Source of the DNA: JBEPTX01 sp041691795
GTDB lineage: Bacteria; Patescibacteriota; Saccharimonadia; Saccharimonadales; Saccharimonadaceae
DNA length: 64,000 nucleotides
NCBI GenBank assembly: GCA_041691795.1
Contig: JBEPTX010000001.1
Span: forward strand, 372,001 to 436,000
Direction of reading: 5' to 3'
Position numbers and translations under genes: made by a program. The notes below the pieces were generated by a model. That model made no database searches. It had not been told where the DNA came from and was given only the letters and a program-made list of their open reading frames with translations. Of the stretch, positions 7,487 through 15,098 are shown in pieces (the first letter of the stretch is position 1; every line of letters starts with the position of its first letter).

Positions 7487-8143
7487 TTAGACTTGGGATG
7501 CAAGCATAGGTGGAATGGCTCGAACGAAGTTGGTTGAACTGCCTTCGCCTAGCCAACGTTGTTCGTAGACTGTCAGTATTTTATAGTCGCTTGATAAGTT
7601 AGATTCGTGAAGATCGAATGATAGTTCGTCAATCGTCCACTTTTGATCGACAAGCTGTTCGAGGCTCCAGCAGAAAAAGTCGTGTGAGTCGTGTTTGAGA
7701 TAAAAAATACCGCCGGGAACCAGCAATTGTTTGTACAATTCGAGATATTTTGGGTGTGTCATACGCCTCCCACTTGAATGTTTTCTGGGGAATGGATCGG
7801 GAAATGTCAGCCACAGCGTCTGGAGCGAATGTGGGTCAAACAGATTGCTTAATTGATCAGCACGCGCCCGTACGAAGAAAATATTTGTCAGTCCTAATTC
7901 TGTCGCTTTTCGTGCACCTTGCTGTAGACGATCGGCTTTTACATCGATTGCAACGAATATTTTGTCTGGATAAAGTGTTGCTAGTTCGACGCTAAATAGT
8001 CCTGTTCCAGCACCAAGTTCAACCGTATCAACTGGGCACTTTTTCCACTCACTAGCCTCGAAACAGATGGGAGAATTAGCAAATAACGCAAATCTATACA
8101 ATTTGCGTTTGCGAGTGATGATAAAATCTTTGGGATCTACCAC
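7487..8143 (-). CDS. trmB: tRNA (guanine-N7-)-methyltransferase
   Basis: A 218-aa class I SAM methyltransferase that makes m7G46 in tRNA. The SAM loop is ELGAGTG (42-48) and the acidic end of strand 2 is AIDVK. The family-specific TFPDPFPRKH motif is present near residues 113-122, followed by RRMTHPKYLELY and a late GGIFYLKHDS. The length is normal. The gene ends 4 bp downstream of the next minus-strand gene's stop region, so it follows the threonylcarbamoyl-AMP synthase in a two-gene tRNA-modification operon. Confidence 0.92.
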   Translation of the reverse strand: MVDPKDFIITRKRKLYRFALFANSPICFEASEWKKCPVDTVELGAGTGLFSVELATLYPDKIFVAIDVKADRLQQGARKATELGLTNIFFVRARADQLSNLFDPHSLQTLWLTFPDPFPRKHSSGRRMTHPKYLELYKQLLVPGGIFYLKHDSHDFFCWSLEQLVDQKWTIDELSFDLHESNLSSDYKILTVYEQRWLGEGSSTNFVRAIPPMLASQV

Positions 8144-8146
8144 GAT

Positions 8147-8704
8147 CTAGCGAACTTGTTCTAGGTCGCCTGTTTCAGCAATGAAACTATACAGACGTGA
8201 TGGTGCTTCGTCCATAACGATGCCGCCATCAACATAAAAATCAACGTTTTCGCCAAAATAACCTTGGGCTTCGGCCCAAGATTTGGCTGGTGGCTGGCCT
8301 TCCAAATTGGCACTTGGCACAATCAATGGACCAGTCTGAGTAAGCAGTCGCTGCAAACGCGCATCATCTGGAATGCGATACGAAACAGTCGCGCCGCCAC
8401 GTCGAATCCATTCTGGTGCCGAAGGGCTTGGCATAATAACACTGTTTGGGCCAGGCCATAGATCAGCCAGTGCGTCCTTGAGTGCATCGGGTGCGGGATC
8501 AAACATTTGTGATTGGTCGGCGATCAAAACGATCGACGGCTTGTCTGCTTGGCGATTTTTTGCCGCGTAAACACGCTCAACTGCTTCGCGATTACTGGCG
8601 CTCGCAACAATACCATATAGCGTATCAGTCCGAAGAACGCCGATGTTTCCGGCCTGCAACATTTCGATTAACTTTGGTGATTCAAGATCAGAAAATAATA
8701 CCAT
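8147..8704 (-). CDS. ywlC: threonylcarbamoyl-AMP synthase (Sua5/YrdC/YwlC family)
   Basis: A 185-aa YrdC-fold enzyme that makes threonylcarbamoyl-AMP for t6A37 in ANN-decoding tRNAs. Signatures are PTDT-like LRTDTLYGIVA near residue 25, AAKNRQADKPSIVLI (the K-R-x-x-x-K-P motif), WPGPNSVIM, RIPDDARLQ and GPLIVPSANLEG. The Sua5 C-terminal domain is absent, so this is the short form. ATG 8704 is chosen because it lies 6 nt after a TATAAC -10; ATG 8710 would abut the -10 and adds two residues. It shares its promoter with the divergent MscS gene and leads into trmB. Confidence 0.9.
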   Translation of the reverse strand: MVLFSDLESPKLIEMLQAGNIGVLRTDTLYGIVASASNREAVERVYAAKNRQADKPSIVLIADQSQMFDPAPDALKDALADLWPGPNSVIMPSPSAPEWIRRGGATVSYRIPDDARLQRLLTQTGPLIVPSANLEGQPPAKSWAEAQGYFGENVDFYVDGGIVMDEAPSRLYSFIAETGDLEQVR

Positions 8705-8710
8705 ATACAT

Positions 8711-8718
8711 GTTATACT
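8711..8718. promoter_or_regulatory. shared bidirectional -10 element
   Basis: GTTATACT reads TATACT on the plus strand (7 nt before ATG 8726) and TATAAC on the minus strand (6 nt before ATG 8704). One symmetric hexamer region could start both divergent leaderless mRNAs. Confidence 0.55.
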
Positions 8719-8725
8719 ACCACAT

Positions 8726-9577
8726 ATGGATGCGATTGTTACATGGTTTCACACACATCTTTTTGATATACTCAGCATTTTGATTGCGGGTGCAATCGCC
8801 TATTATCTTGGTAGCTTTGTCCTAGCGAAAGTAATTCGCCGATTAGTGAGAACAGCTCGTCACCGCGAGTGGCACCGCAAAGATATCGAAAAGCGCCAAA
8901 ACACACTCGTTGCACTATTTGTCCGAATTTGGCAGGTCGTCGTTGTCATCGTTATTGCAATATCAATCTTCCGACTTCTCTTCCCGCAAGTTGATTTGAC
9001 ACCACTCTTTGCCAGCGCCGGTGTCATTGGTGTCGCCCTCGGATTCGGTGCTCAATCACTTATCAAAGATTTACTATCCGGTATATTTATCATCAGTGAA
9101 AATCAGTACCGCGTTGGTGATATCGTCGACATCGATGGTGCAAGTGGTGCGGTTGAGCGTATCGGAACACGCAGCACCGTCATTCGTGATGTTGATGGGA
9201 ACGTCCATTATTTTCCTAACGGTATGGTGATGCATGTCATCAACAAAACAATGGGCTACAGTATGGCCAGATTCATTATCGCCATTCACCCATCAGCTGA
9301 TTTGGAACGTGTCATCGAGATTATTAATAAGGTTGGTATTGAACTATCACGCGAAGAAAAGTGGCGTCACAAGATTTTGGAAGCACCGGAATTTGTATCA
9401 GTTGGCGAGTTTACTGGAACATCTGTCGAAGTTATTATTGCGGGTAAAACTCAGCCATCGGACCAATGGTCGGTGATTGCAGAAATGCGCAGACGACTGC
9501 TTGATCAACTTGAAAAAGCCAAGATTGAACTAGCGATTGTTCCTGGCTTTGGCGCTCCACAACCAAAGAAAAAGTAG
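8726..9577 (+). CDS. small-conductance mechanosensitive channel, MscS family
   Basis: A 283-aa membrane protein. It has an N-terminal TM (residues about 11-35), a basic linker (RRLVRTARHREWHRKD), a second TM near 60-78 and the pore-lining helix with TPLFASAGVIGVALGFGAQS. It then has LIKDLLSGIFIISENQYRVGDIV and the beta domain with FPNGMV. This is the standard MscS core that opens under membrane tension to release osmolytes. It has fewer TM helices than large MscS relatives, as in E. coli MscS. The leaderless start at 8726 follows directly from the shared promoter. Confidence 0.92.
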   Translation: MDAIVTWFHTHLFDILSILIAGAIAYYLGSFVLAKVIRRLVRTARHREWHRKDIEKRQNTLVALFVRIWQVVVVIVIAISIFRLLFPQVDLTPLFASAGVIGVALGFGAQSLIKDLLSGIFIISENQYRVGDIVDIDGASGAVERIGTRSTVIRDVDGNVHYFPNGMVMHVINKTMGYSMARFIIAIHPSADLERVIEIINKVGIELSREEKWRHKILEAPEFVSVGEFTGTSVEVIIAGKTQPSDQWSVIAEMRRRLLDQLEKAKIELAIVPGFGAPQPKKK

Positions 9578-9578
9578 T

Positions 9579-9968
9579 TTACAAACTTGGTACATCTGTC
9601 GATGGATCTGTAGATTCATCAATCCTGAGTGACTGGTTGCTGAGCGCGTCGCTGCCAAAGGCATCGGGACCAGAAGCTTGCATGGCTTGTTTGTTATACA
9701 GTTGTTTAAAATCTTTGAGCGTTGACGAATTGATTGGACCATCTGATGAAAAACCCTGAAAGTTATCAAATGGCTGCGCCTTGTCTTGAACTGATTTGTA
9801 GCCTGGGCGACTAAGATCTAGTTGCGCCGCACCACTCTGAACATAGAGTGCCATGCTGACTGCTACCAAAAATAGCGAAACGATGATGGCGCCCACAACT
9901 AGCAGCATCAAACGATGTTCGGAAAAACGACTCGCGATTGAAGCTTGTTCGATTTCTTCTTCGCTCAT
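9579..9968 (-). CDS. single-TM protein, C-terminal domain outside
   Basis: A 129-aa protein with a cytoplasmic start rich in acidic residues (MSEEEIEQASIASRFSEHR), one TM at about residues 21-44 (LLVVGAIIVSLFLVAVSMAL) and an outside tail with PFDNFQGFSSDGPIN. No conserved domain is recognised. Its ATG overlaps the stop of the upstream gene by four nt (ATGA), so the two are translationally coupled and probably act together. It converges on the MscS gene with a 1-bp gap. Confidence 0.6.
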   Translation of the reverse strand: MSEEEIEQASIASRFSEHRLMLLVVGAIIVSLFLVAVSMALYVQSGAAQLDLSRPGYKSVQDKAQPFDNFQGFSSDGPINSSTLKDFKQLYNKQAMQASGPDAFGSDALSNQSLRIDESTDPSTDVPSL

Positions 9969-10513
9969 GATGAAACCGCCTTTTGGTCCTTGAAATTACC
10001 ATTGAAGACATCAAATTCCTGGCCATAATCACCGATAAATCGACCCATGTCGCTTACCGCACTGTGGACGTTAGATCGAAGTTGACGAGATTTTGTAACC
10101 GCATCATAAAATGCAACTGGTTCTTTGCGGCAGTCAATTCGCATGGTTGAAGATAATTGTTCTTCGTACGCTTGGTAGGCCGAGCGGAATTGATTGAGCG
10201 CCTTGTCAAAAGATTCTGTAACCATGATAAGTTTGGATGCATCAAGATGATTAATTGCCAAGCGACTATTCATCGGTGCCATCAGGCGAGTCGAAATTAA
10301 ATCATACAATTGACCGCGGTTCACGCGCAGTAACGCATCACTGGCATGCAACTGCGAGAGACGACTTTGCGCCTGCAGACAATTCGTCTGAATACGTTGA
10401 ATATGCGCATCAGTCATTGGCGCTGTTTCTTGCGCCCACGCCGTCGCCCCAGCAAGCATCATAGTACCTGCCACCAGCAAGCCAAGCAGCGTTAATCGTT
10501 GTAGCCTTTTCAT
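9965..10513 (-). CDS. secreted helical protein
   Basis: A 182-aa protein with a typical signal peptide: a basic start (MKRLQRLT), a hydrophobic core (LLGLLVAGTMMLAGA) and a likely cut at AWA-QE near residue 27. The mature part is helical, with two cysteines (QTNCLQAQ and RIDCRKE). It resembles periplasmic coiled proteins but has no motif that I can name. The start is ATG 10513. It is the first gene of a pair with the TM protein at 9579, coupled by an ATGA overlap. Confidence 0.6.
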   Translation of the reverse strand: MKRLQRLTLLGLLVAGTMMLAGATAWAQETAPMTDAHIQRIQTNCLQAQSRLSQLHASDALLRVNRGQLYDLISTRLMAPMNSRLAINHLDASKLIMVTESFDKALNQFRSAYQAYEEQLSSTMRIDCRKEPVAFYDAVTKSRQLRSNVHSAVSDMGRFIGDYGQEFDVFNGNFKDQKAVSS

Positions 10514-10537
10514 TTATCCTATTATCTCTTTTGTCAT

Positions 10538-11410
10538 CTATTTGGTCAAATGAAGTTTGCCAGCATCACTACGCATGATCAGTCCATCGCGAATCAGTCC
10601 ATCGAGCGCTGGCTGAAATCGATGGTCTGCCACGAGTTGTTTGCTTAGTATTGGTTCGGTCATATCGGTAGTTGTGAGTGTGCGAATAATCTGGCCGCGA
10701 ACTTCACGAATACTGCCAGCAAGTGGCGATTGTTTTTTGTAATGTTTGCTTTTGTTGATCCGGCCAACACCTTGCTTTTTGAGCCAGCTACCATAATCCA
10801 TTAGACTCCAGTAAAAAGCCTGGGGGCCATAAGACAAACCTACGGTTTTTCTCATCGCGCCGGGCGCGGAATGAATCCGCCGCTCGGGCTGCTCTTTTCC
10901 CTCTCCCGTTGGCATGGTCTGTTTGATAAGTTCCTTGATTTGTTTGTCATCAACTTGCATCTCGTCATCAAAAAAATGATGAAAATAGACGGTACGAACG
11001 TTGGTTTCGACAAAAACAACGGGTTGGTTGTAGGCATACGCCATAATCGCGCCAGCTGTATTTGGTCCAATTCCAGGTAGTTGTAATAATTGCATCGTAT
11101 CAGAGGGAAATCCGCCCAATTGAACAACTTGTTTGGCCGTTTCGTGCAAGTATTTTGCGCGGCGATTGTAGCCAAGGCCTTGCCATAGCACCAAAACATC
11201 CGCCAGACTTGCCTGGGCCAAGCTCTTTTCGTCAGGAAACGCGGCGATAAAATCATTAAATTTTGGAATCACCCGATCAACCTGTGTTTGTTGCAACATC
11301 AACTCACTCACCAGTACATAATATGGCCGTGTGTCCTGGCGCCACGGCATCTCACGATACAATTCGTGGCCTTTTTGCCAGATAATATCCTGAAATTCTT
11401 GCGGGCTCAT
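10538..11410 (-). CDS. mutY: MutY-like A/G-specific adenine glycosylase without the Fe-S cluster
   Basis: A 290-aa HhH-GPD DNA glycosylase. MutY removes adenine paired with 8-oxoG. The catalytic Glu is in SELMLQQTQV (Glu36). The hairpin is LLQLPGIGPNTAGAIMAYAY (residues 108-127). The motif that normally carries the catalytic Asp reads FVETNVRTV, so Glu135 replaces Asp. The four-cysteine iron-sulphur loop after YWSLMDYGSWL is absent. Compared with E. coli MutY there is an extra segment of about 25 residues (169-193, GEGKEQPERRIHSAPGAMRK) whose DNA is GC-rich and palindromic. The C-terminus is a short winged-helix-like domain, not the full NUDT1-like MutY domain. The start is leaderless at 11410. 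Confidence 0.8.
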   Translation of the reverse strand: MSPQEFQDIIWQKGHELYREMPWRQDTRPYYVLVSELMLQQTQVDRVIPKFNDFIAAFPDEKSLAQASLADVLVLWQGLGYNRRAKYLHETAKQVVQLGGFPSDTMQLLQLPGIGPNTAGAIMAYAYNQPVVFVETNVRTVYFHHFFDDEMQVDDKQIKELIKQTMPTGEGKEQPERRIHSAPGAMRKTVGLSYGPQAFYWSLMDYGSWLKKQGVGRINKSKHYKKQSPLAGSIREVRGQIIRTLTTTDMTEPILSKQLVADHRFQPALDGLIRDGLIMRSDAGKLHLTK

Positions 11411-11416
11411 TTGTCT

Positions 11417-11424
11417 AGTATAAT
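11417..11424. promoter_or_regulatory. shared bidirectional -10 element
   Basis: AGTATAAT reads TATAAT (11419-11424) on the plus strand, 6 nt before ATG 11431. It reads TATACT (11422-11417) on the minus strand, 6 nt before ATG 11410. The whole intergenic region is 20 bp. Confidence 0.65.
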
Positions 11425-11430
11425 AGATAT

Positions 11431-11961
11431 ATGATTACATACACACTCGCAGGCGGATGTTTCTGGTGCTTGGACGCTGTTTATCGACGAATTAAGGGAG
11501 TTGAAAGTGTCGTCAGCGGTTATGCTGGCGGTCAAGTTGATGATCCTTCCTATGAACAAGTTTCGACGGGTAGTACCGGCCACGCCGAGGCAATTCAAGT
11601 CACATTTGACGAAACTGTCATCCCAGCGGAAACAATTCTTGATTTGTTTTTCTTGATTCATGATCCAACGACACTCAACCGTCAGGGCAATGATAGCGGT
11701 ACACAGTATCGATCAGCTATGTTTTATACAGATGATATGCAAAAATCATCGTTCGAATCAGCTGTCGAACGTGCCAAAGAACATTGGGGCGATGGCATTG
11801 TAACCGAACTTACAGAGCTTGAAATGTTCTATCCAGCCGAGGATTACCATCAGGATTACTTCAATAATAATCCTGGCAACGGTTATTGCTCTATTGTGAT
11901 TGCTCCAAAAATCGTCAAGGCCCGAGCCGCCTACAAAAAATGGTTTAAGGACGAATCATGA
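11431..11961 (+). CDS. msrA: peptide methionine sulfoxide reductase A
   Basis: A 176-aa cytoplasmic enzyme that reduces methionine-S-sulfoxide in proteins. It opens with AGGCFWCLDAV, with Cys10 as the catalytic cysteine. Family motifs follow: GVESVVSGYAGG, YEQVSTGSTGHAEAIQV, DPTTLNRQGNDSGTQYRS and AEDYHQDYF. The C-terminus has a late cysteine (GYCSIV) that could resolve the sulfenic acid. It has no signal peptide. Its stop overlaps the next gene by 4 nt (ATGA). Confidence 0.95.
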   Translation: MITYTLAGGCFWCLDAVYRRIKGVESVVSGYAGGQVDDPSYEQVSTGSTGHAEAIQVTFDETVIPAETILDLFFLIHDPTTLNRQGNDSGTQYRSAMFYTDDMQKSSFESAVERAKEHWGDGIVTELTELEMFYPAEDYHQDYFNNNPGNGYCSIVIAPKIVKARAAYKKWFKDES

Positions 11962-12587
11962 AACTCACCAAATACGAACATGCTTGTTTTACGGTCGAAA
12001 AAGATGGTCAGATTTTGGTGGTCGATCCTGGTAATCTTAGTACTGATTTCATTGCGCCCGAGGGTGTCGTAGGTATCGTGATTACACACGAACATGCCGA
12101 TCATTTTGACCATGAACAACTGGCCGCGATTATGGACAAAAACCCAGATGCGGTTATTATTGCGCATTCAAAAATAACAGATCAGATAGAAGTTTTTCAG
12201 ACACGATCAGTCGCGGCCGGAGATACATTTACTGTTGGCGAATTTTCGTTGGAATTTTTCGGTGGTCTGCACGCACTGATTCATCCGAGTATCCCCCAGA
12301 TTGCAAATTTGGGTGTCATGATAGACGAGTTGATCTACTATCCTGGCGATTCATTTACACTTCCCGAAAAATCAGTCGATGTGCTGGCGATTCCTGCCAA
12401 TGCCCCGTGGATGAAAATCGGCGAATCGATGGATTTTATGACAGCCGTAGGGCCACGATTGGTATTCCCAACACATGACGCATTTCTGTCAGATAGAGGC
12501 GACGGCCTTGTCGATCGAATACTCGGTGCAACCGCGCAGTCAATTGGTGCAACCTATCAGCGAATTGATGATTCGATAGAAGTTTAA
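11958..12587 (+). CDS. metallo-beta-lactamase-fold metal-dependent hydrolase
   Basis: A 209-aa protein of the UlaG/UPF0173-like branch of the metallo-beta-lactamase fold. It starts MKLTKYEHACFTVE, with a conserved early His, and has VVDPGN. The metal motif is THEHADHFD (H-x-H-x-D-H). A later His sits in FGGLHALIH, and another in FPTHDAFLS. Substrates of this branch are varied and cannot be told here. It is translationally coupled to msrA. Confidence 0.85.
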   Translation: MKLTKYEHACFTVEKDGQILVVDPGNLSTDFIAPEGVVGIVITHEHADHFDHEQLAAIMDKNPDAVIIAHSKITDQIEVFQTRSVAAGDTFTVGEFSLEFFGGLHALIHPSIPQIANLGVMIDELIYYPGDSFTLPEKSVDVLAIPANAPWMKIGESMDFMTAVGPRLVFPTHDAFLSDRGDGLVDRILGATAQSIGATYQRIDDSIEV

Positions 12588-12673
12588 AAAAATATCGGCA
12601 CCAAAAGCCGACATACCATTTTGAAAATTTGAGTTATTGAACCGAGAGGATGGTTCTTTGCGGGGCTCCCCTA

Positions 12674-12693
12674 CCGACTCAACGCTGAGTCGG
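12674..12693. repeat. hairpin in the convergent gap 12588-12717
   Basis: CCGACTCA (12674-12681) pairs perfectly with TGAGTCGG (12686-12693). A second small hairpin, TCGGC/GCCGA, lies near 12594-12610 and a GGGG/CCCC pair near 12662-12671. The gap separates convergent genes, so a terminator role is likely, though no T-tract is present. Confidence 0.4.
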
Positions 12694-12717
12694 ATAGCAG
12701 GGAAGCCTCGGCGGTGA

Positions 12718-13155
12718 CTAGACACGCGATTGCGGGACAGGAACGCTCGACAGCTGTACGAGCGTGATTGTTACAACCTCGATTGCCTGCTCCATACCTT
12801 GGAGTCGGCGGTTCGAACGATCCAGCAGAATCAGCTTGTTTTTCCCGCCAGAGAAACCGATGGCGACAACGCCCTTCAGTTCCCTACCATCACGCCAGAT
12901 TCCTCCAATATCCCGGAGTGAGTATGCCGTTGCCTCGCGGGCGACGCTCATGCAGTTGCCAGTTCGACGAACTCTTCGGGAGGGCTCAAATTCGAGCTTG
13001 CTTCCGTCCGCCGCATGAACTATGGCTTTGATCACTCCGCAGCCACTGCGTAGTGCACGTTCCACTACTTCCAGATTACTGGTATTGACGTTGGCCAACG
13101 ACGAGTACTCGAACTTGTAGTCAGCATCACATGCCAGCTTGATCGGTGTAGTCAT
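12718..13155 (-). CDS. hypothetical protein
   Basis: A 145-aa soluble, beta-rich protein of unknown family. It has paired basic residues (EPSRRVRRTGNCMSVA), a glycine-rich GVVAIGFSGGKNKLILLD segment and a hydrophobic strand near the end (AIEVVTITLVQL). Its DNA is more GC-rich than its neighbours. Unlike most genes here it has a strong -35/-10 promoter, a 65-nt leader with a TATGCAC/GTGCAT hairpin and a GAGGA ribosome site. The 11-mer AGAGGATGTGA before the start is shared with the gene at 7388. Confidence 0.5.
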   Translation of the reverse strand: MTTPIKLACDADYKFEYSSLANVNTSNLEVVERALRSGCGVIKAIVHAADGSKLEFEPSRRVRRTGNCMSVAREATAYSLRDIGGIWRDGRELKGVVAIGFSGGKNKLILLDRSNRRLQGMEQAIEVVTITLVQLSSVPVPQSRV

Positions 13156-13220
13156 CTTGTCACATCCTCTCGGTACTTCCCACGTTATGCACGGTCTTGT
13201 GCATACATTAGGTTAGCTTC

Positions 13221-13248
13221 ACTATACTCTGTAGTGTATTTTTGTCAA
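13221..13248 (-). promoter_or_regulatory. sigma70-type promoter of the gene at 13155
   Basis: On the minus strand TTGACA (13248-13243), a 16-nt spacer and TATAGT (13226-13221). One of the clearest full promoters in the window. Confidence 0.7.
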
Positions 13249-13251
13249 CAC

Positions 13252-13280
13252 AAAATGACCACTGTTACAGTGGTCATTTT
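13252..13280 (-). terminator. terminator of the YtxH operon
   Basis: AAAATGACCACTG (13252-13264) pairs perfectly with CAGTGGTCATTTT (13268-13280) across TTA. It is A/T-flanked on both sides, so it can work in both directions. It lies 17 bp past the stop of the YtxH gene. Confidence 0.8.
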
Positions 13281-13297
13281 ACATCAAAATTTAATAA

Positions 13298-13675
13298 TTA
13301 CTTGAGATGTTTTTCGGCATCAACCTGAACTTGAGCAGCAGTTGCTCGTGCAGTTGACGCAACATGGCCAGCACGGACTCTTGCTTCGCCACCTAATTCG
13401 ATTGCTTCGGCGGCGATTTTTTCGGCAGTTGTTTTGGCACTCAGACCAAAGGCTTCGATTTCTTTTTCAACTTCTTGGGCACTCCCATGAACGGTTTTTG
13501 AACCTTCACGAGCAGCAGCTTTAACTTGCTTGGCTTTTTTACGAGCCATTTCTTTTGCCTCATCAGCTTTGACTTTCAAATCCTTGCGTGTTTGCTCGCC
13601 ACTTTTTGGTGCGAGCAAGATACCGGCGACAAATCCACCGATGGCTGCAATGAGGACGTTTGTTGTTTTACCCAT
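13298..13675 (-). CDS. YtxH-domain stress protein
   Basis: A 125-aa protein with a glycine-rich membrane-seeking N-terminus (LIAAIGGFVAGILLAPKSG), exactly the YtxH (general stress protein) signature, then a long amphipathic Ala/Lys/Glu helix. In Gram-positives such proteins respond to stress and may associate with the membrane; the molecular role is unclear. ATG 13675 has a good AGGAG site. The small membrane gene at 13908 is 20 bp upstream in the same direction, which recalls the common pairing of YtxH with a DUF948-like protein. Confidence 0.8.
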   Translation of the reverse strand: MGKTTNVLIAAIGGFVAGILLAPKSGEQTRKDLKVKADEAKEMARKKAKQVKAAAREGSKTVHGSAQEVEKEIEAFGLSAKTTAEKIAAEAIELGGEARVRAGHVASTARATAAQVQVDAEKHLK

Positions 13676-13695
13676 AATTATTTCTCCTGACTAAT

Positions 13696-13908
13696 TTATC
13701 GATCTCGGAATGCTTTCATTGCCGCAGCGAATATTCTGATTGGTGATAACCATTCGCTGGCAGATGCAAAGTTGTGCGTAATAGCGTCGATGCTTTTGAC
13801 GATACGATGGATTTTCATCACAACGACCGCGACCGCCACAAGGAGGGTGATGATAACGACCGACAATAATATGACGGCAATCGTCAGTAATGTTACCAGA
13901 GTTTCCAG
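13696..13908 (-). CDS. small membrane protein, DUF948-like
   Basis: A 70-aa frame not starting with ATG. The translation begins LETLVTLLTIAVILLSV, has one long TM up to VVVMKIH, then a short helix (RIVKSIDAITHNFASASEW) and ends FRDR. It starts best at CTG 13908, 7 nt after AAAGGA; the exact initiator is uncertain. The TM plus amphipathic pattern and the position directly before ytxH argue that it is real. An overlapping frame starting at TTG 13915 gives a Cys/His-rich, implausible protein. Confidence 0.6.
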   Translation of the reverse strand: METLVTLLTIAVILLSVVIITLLVAVAVVVMKIHRIVKSIDAITHNFASASEWLSPIRIFAAAMKAFRDR

Positions 13909-13957
13909 GGGGCAATCCTTTCGTTAAACGCTTACGTCTATTGTAACATTTTCGGAC

Positions 13958-14794
13958 CTAGGGCACTAGCCACTCTTCGAGCTGTTCGCTGCGAAGTCCG
14001 GCTGCTTTTTGGGCATCGATGAATGCCTGCAAATCTTGCTTGAATTCAGGGCGAAAATGCATCAGGACAATATCACCTGGGCGCAAACGATCCCCGATTT
14101 GATATTGCATCGAGCCACCATTTGCCTTTGCAATCCAGGTCACAATTGCCTGCATACCACAGTCGGCAGCCGCACGTTGCATGGTCGTGCTATAGGCCCC
14201 GCCGGGTGGACGGAAGAAGATGGGACGGCGACCGTATTCCTGCAGGTCATAATCGGCCATCCCACAAATCTCGGCTTTCATCCGGGCGTACGACATGTTT
14301 TTCACCATATTGATATCGTGGGTTAATGTATGGTCTTCGATTGGCACTCCAGCTACAACAAATGATTTGAAAAAATCAGGATTGTTCTGAATAAACATCT
14401 TGGCCAAAAATAACGAGGGTTTTAAGTGATTATCCTGAAGCATTGGCAGCTCGCTTGGGTCTTTGAACGCGCCGTCATCAATTGTCAGAAACACAATCGG
14501 CTGAGCGGTATGGATACTGGTAATAACGGGTGCCAGGCCATCAACGATTGGTGGCAGATGATAATCATGTGGCAGCGGCGTAACGAGTGCGGGGGCAGGT
14601 TTTGGTTTTGGATGCGCTGGTTTAGGAGTTTGATGTGGCTTTGGTTTTGGTTTTTCGGCTACCGAAACGACTTTTGGATGTGATCGCTCCAATGAGGCCA
14701 TAAATCCAAGTACAATCAACCCGATAGCGGCGATAGCTAACAGGATCAATAGCAAGCGAATAAAGTAGTGGTGGAAATATCGTAGGTGCGCCAT
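13958..14794 (-). CDS. membrane-anchored polysaccharide deacetylase
   Basis: A 278-aa NodB-fold enzyme. It has one N-terminal TM (about residues 11-31), a Pro/Lys-rich spacer (about 47-68, KPKPKPHQTPKPAHPKPK) that spans the wall, and the catalytic domain outside. NodB motifs are TIDDGAF (Asp106, Asp107), DHTLTH (metal His155 and His159) and RPPGGAY (195-201). It should remove N-acetyl groups from peptidoglycan or another surface glycan. A TATAGT -10 lies 10 nt before ATG 14794. Confidence 0.88.
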   Translation of the reverse strand: MAHLRYFHHYFIRLLLILLAIAAIGLIVLGFMASLERSHPKVVSVAEKPKPKPHQTPKPAHPKPKPAPALVTPLPHDYHLPPIVDGLAPVITSIHTAQPIVFLTIDDGAFKDPSELPMLQDNHLKPSLFLAKMFIQNNPDFFKSFVVAGVPIEDHTLTHDINMVKNMSYARMKAEICGMADYDLQEYGRRPIFFRPPGGAYSTTMQRAAADCGMQAIVTWIAKANGGSMQYQIGDRLRPGDIVLMHFRPEFKQDLQAFIDAQKAAGLRSEQLEEWLVP

Positions 14795-14815
14795 ATTTTA
14801 CTTAACTATAACAGA

Positions 14816-15094
14816 TTATATCTTTTTTGCACGGCCGCTGACATCTGTAATGATCTGGCGGAGCTCGGTCGCTTCGTTAGGAGAAAGAATCTCGAGCGTC
14901 TGCAAGACTTCAACTGTTCCAAGGAGGGGCTGTGGGTCATCATATTCGGTCCAGCGCAGGATCGCTTCGCCAACTTGCTGCTGCACGCCCGACGTCTGCC
15001 CCATCCAACCAACACCATTGCTGGCATTCATAATATCCGAGCCCTGCGACTGGACGGCGGCGAGTATTTTTTGAATGGCTTGGCGTTTTTCCAT
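14816..15094 (-). CDS. small hypothetical protein
   Basis: A 92-aa soluble, mostly helical protein (KRQAIQKILAAVQ, then VGEAILRWTEYDD and LSPNEATELRQIITDV). No family is recognised. It ends in a short basic tail (GRAKKI). It follows the lipoprotein-like gene at 15099 with a 4-bp gap in the same direction, so the two are likely cotranscribed. Confidence 0.6.
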   Translation of the reverse strand: MEKRQAIQKILAAVQSQGSDIMNASNGVGWMGQTSGVQQQVGEAILRWTEYDDPQPLLGTVEVLQTLEILSPNEATELRQIITDVSGRAKKI

Positions 15095-15098
15095 ATGA

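Noticed and set aside
13691..13915. A 74-codon frame starting at TTG 13915
   Set aside because: It is a Cys/His/Arg-rich translation overlapping the clear TM protein in the neighbouring frame (13908-13696).
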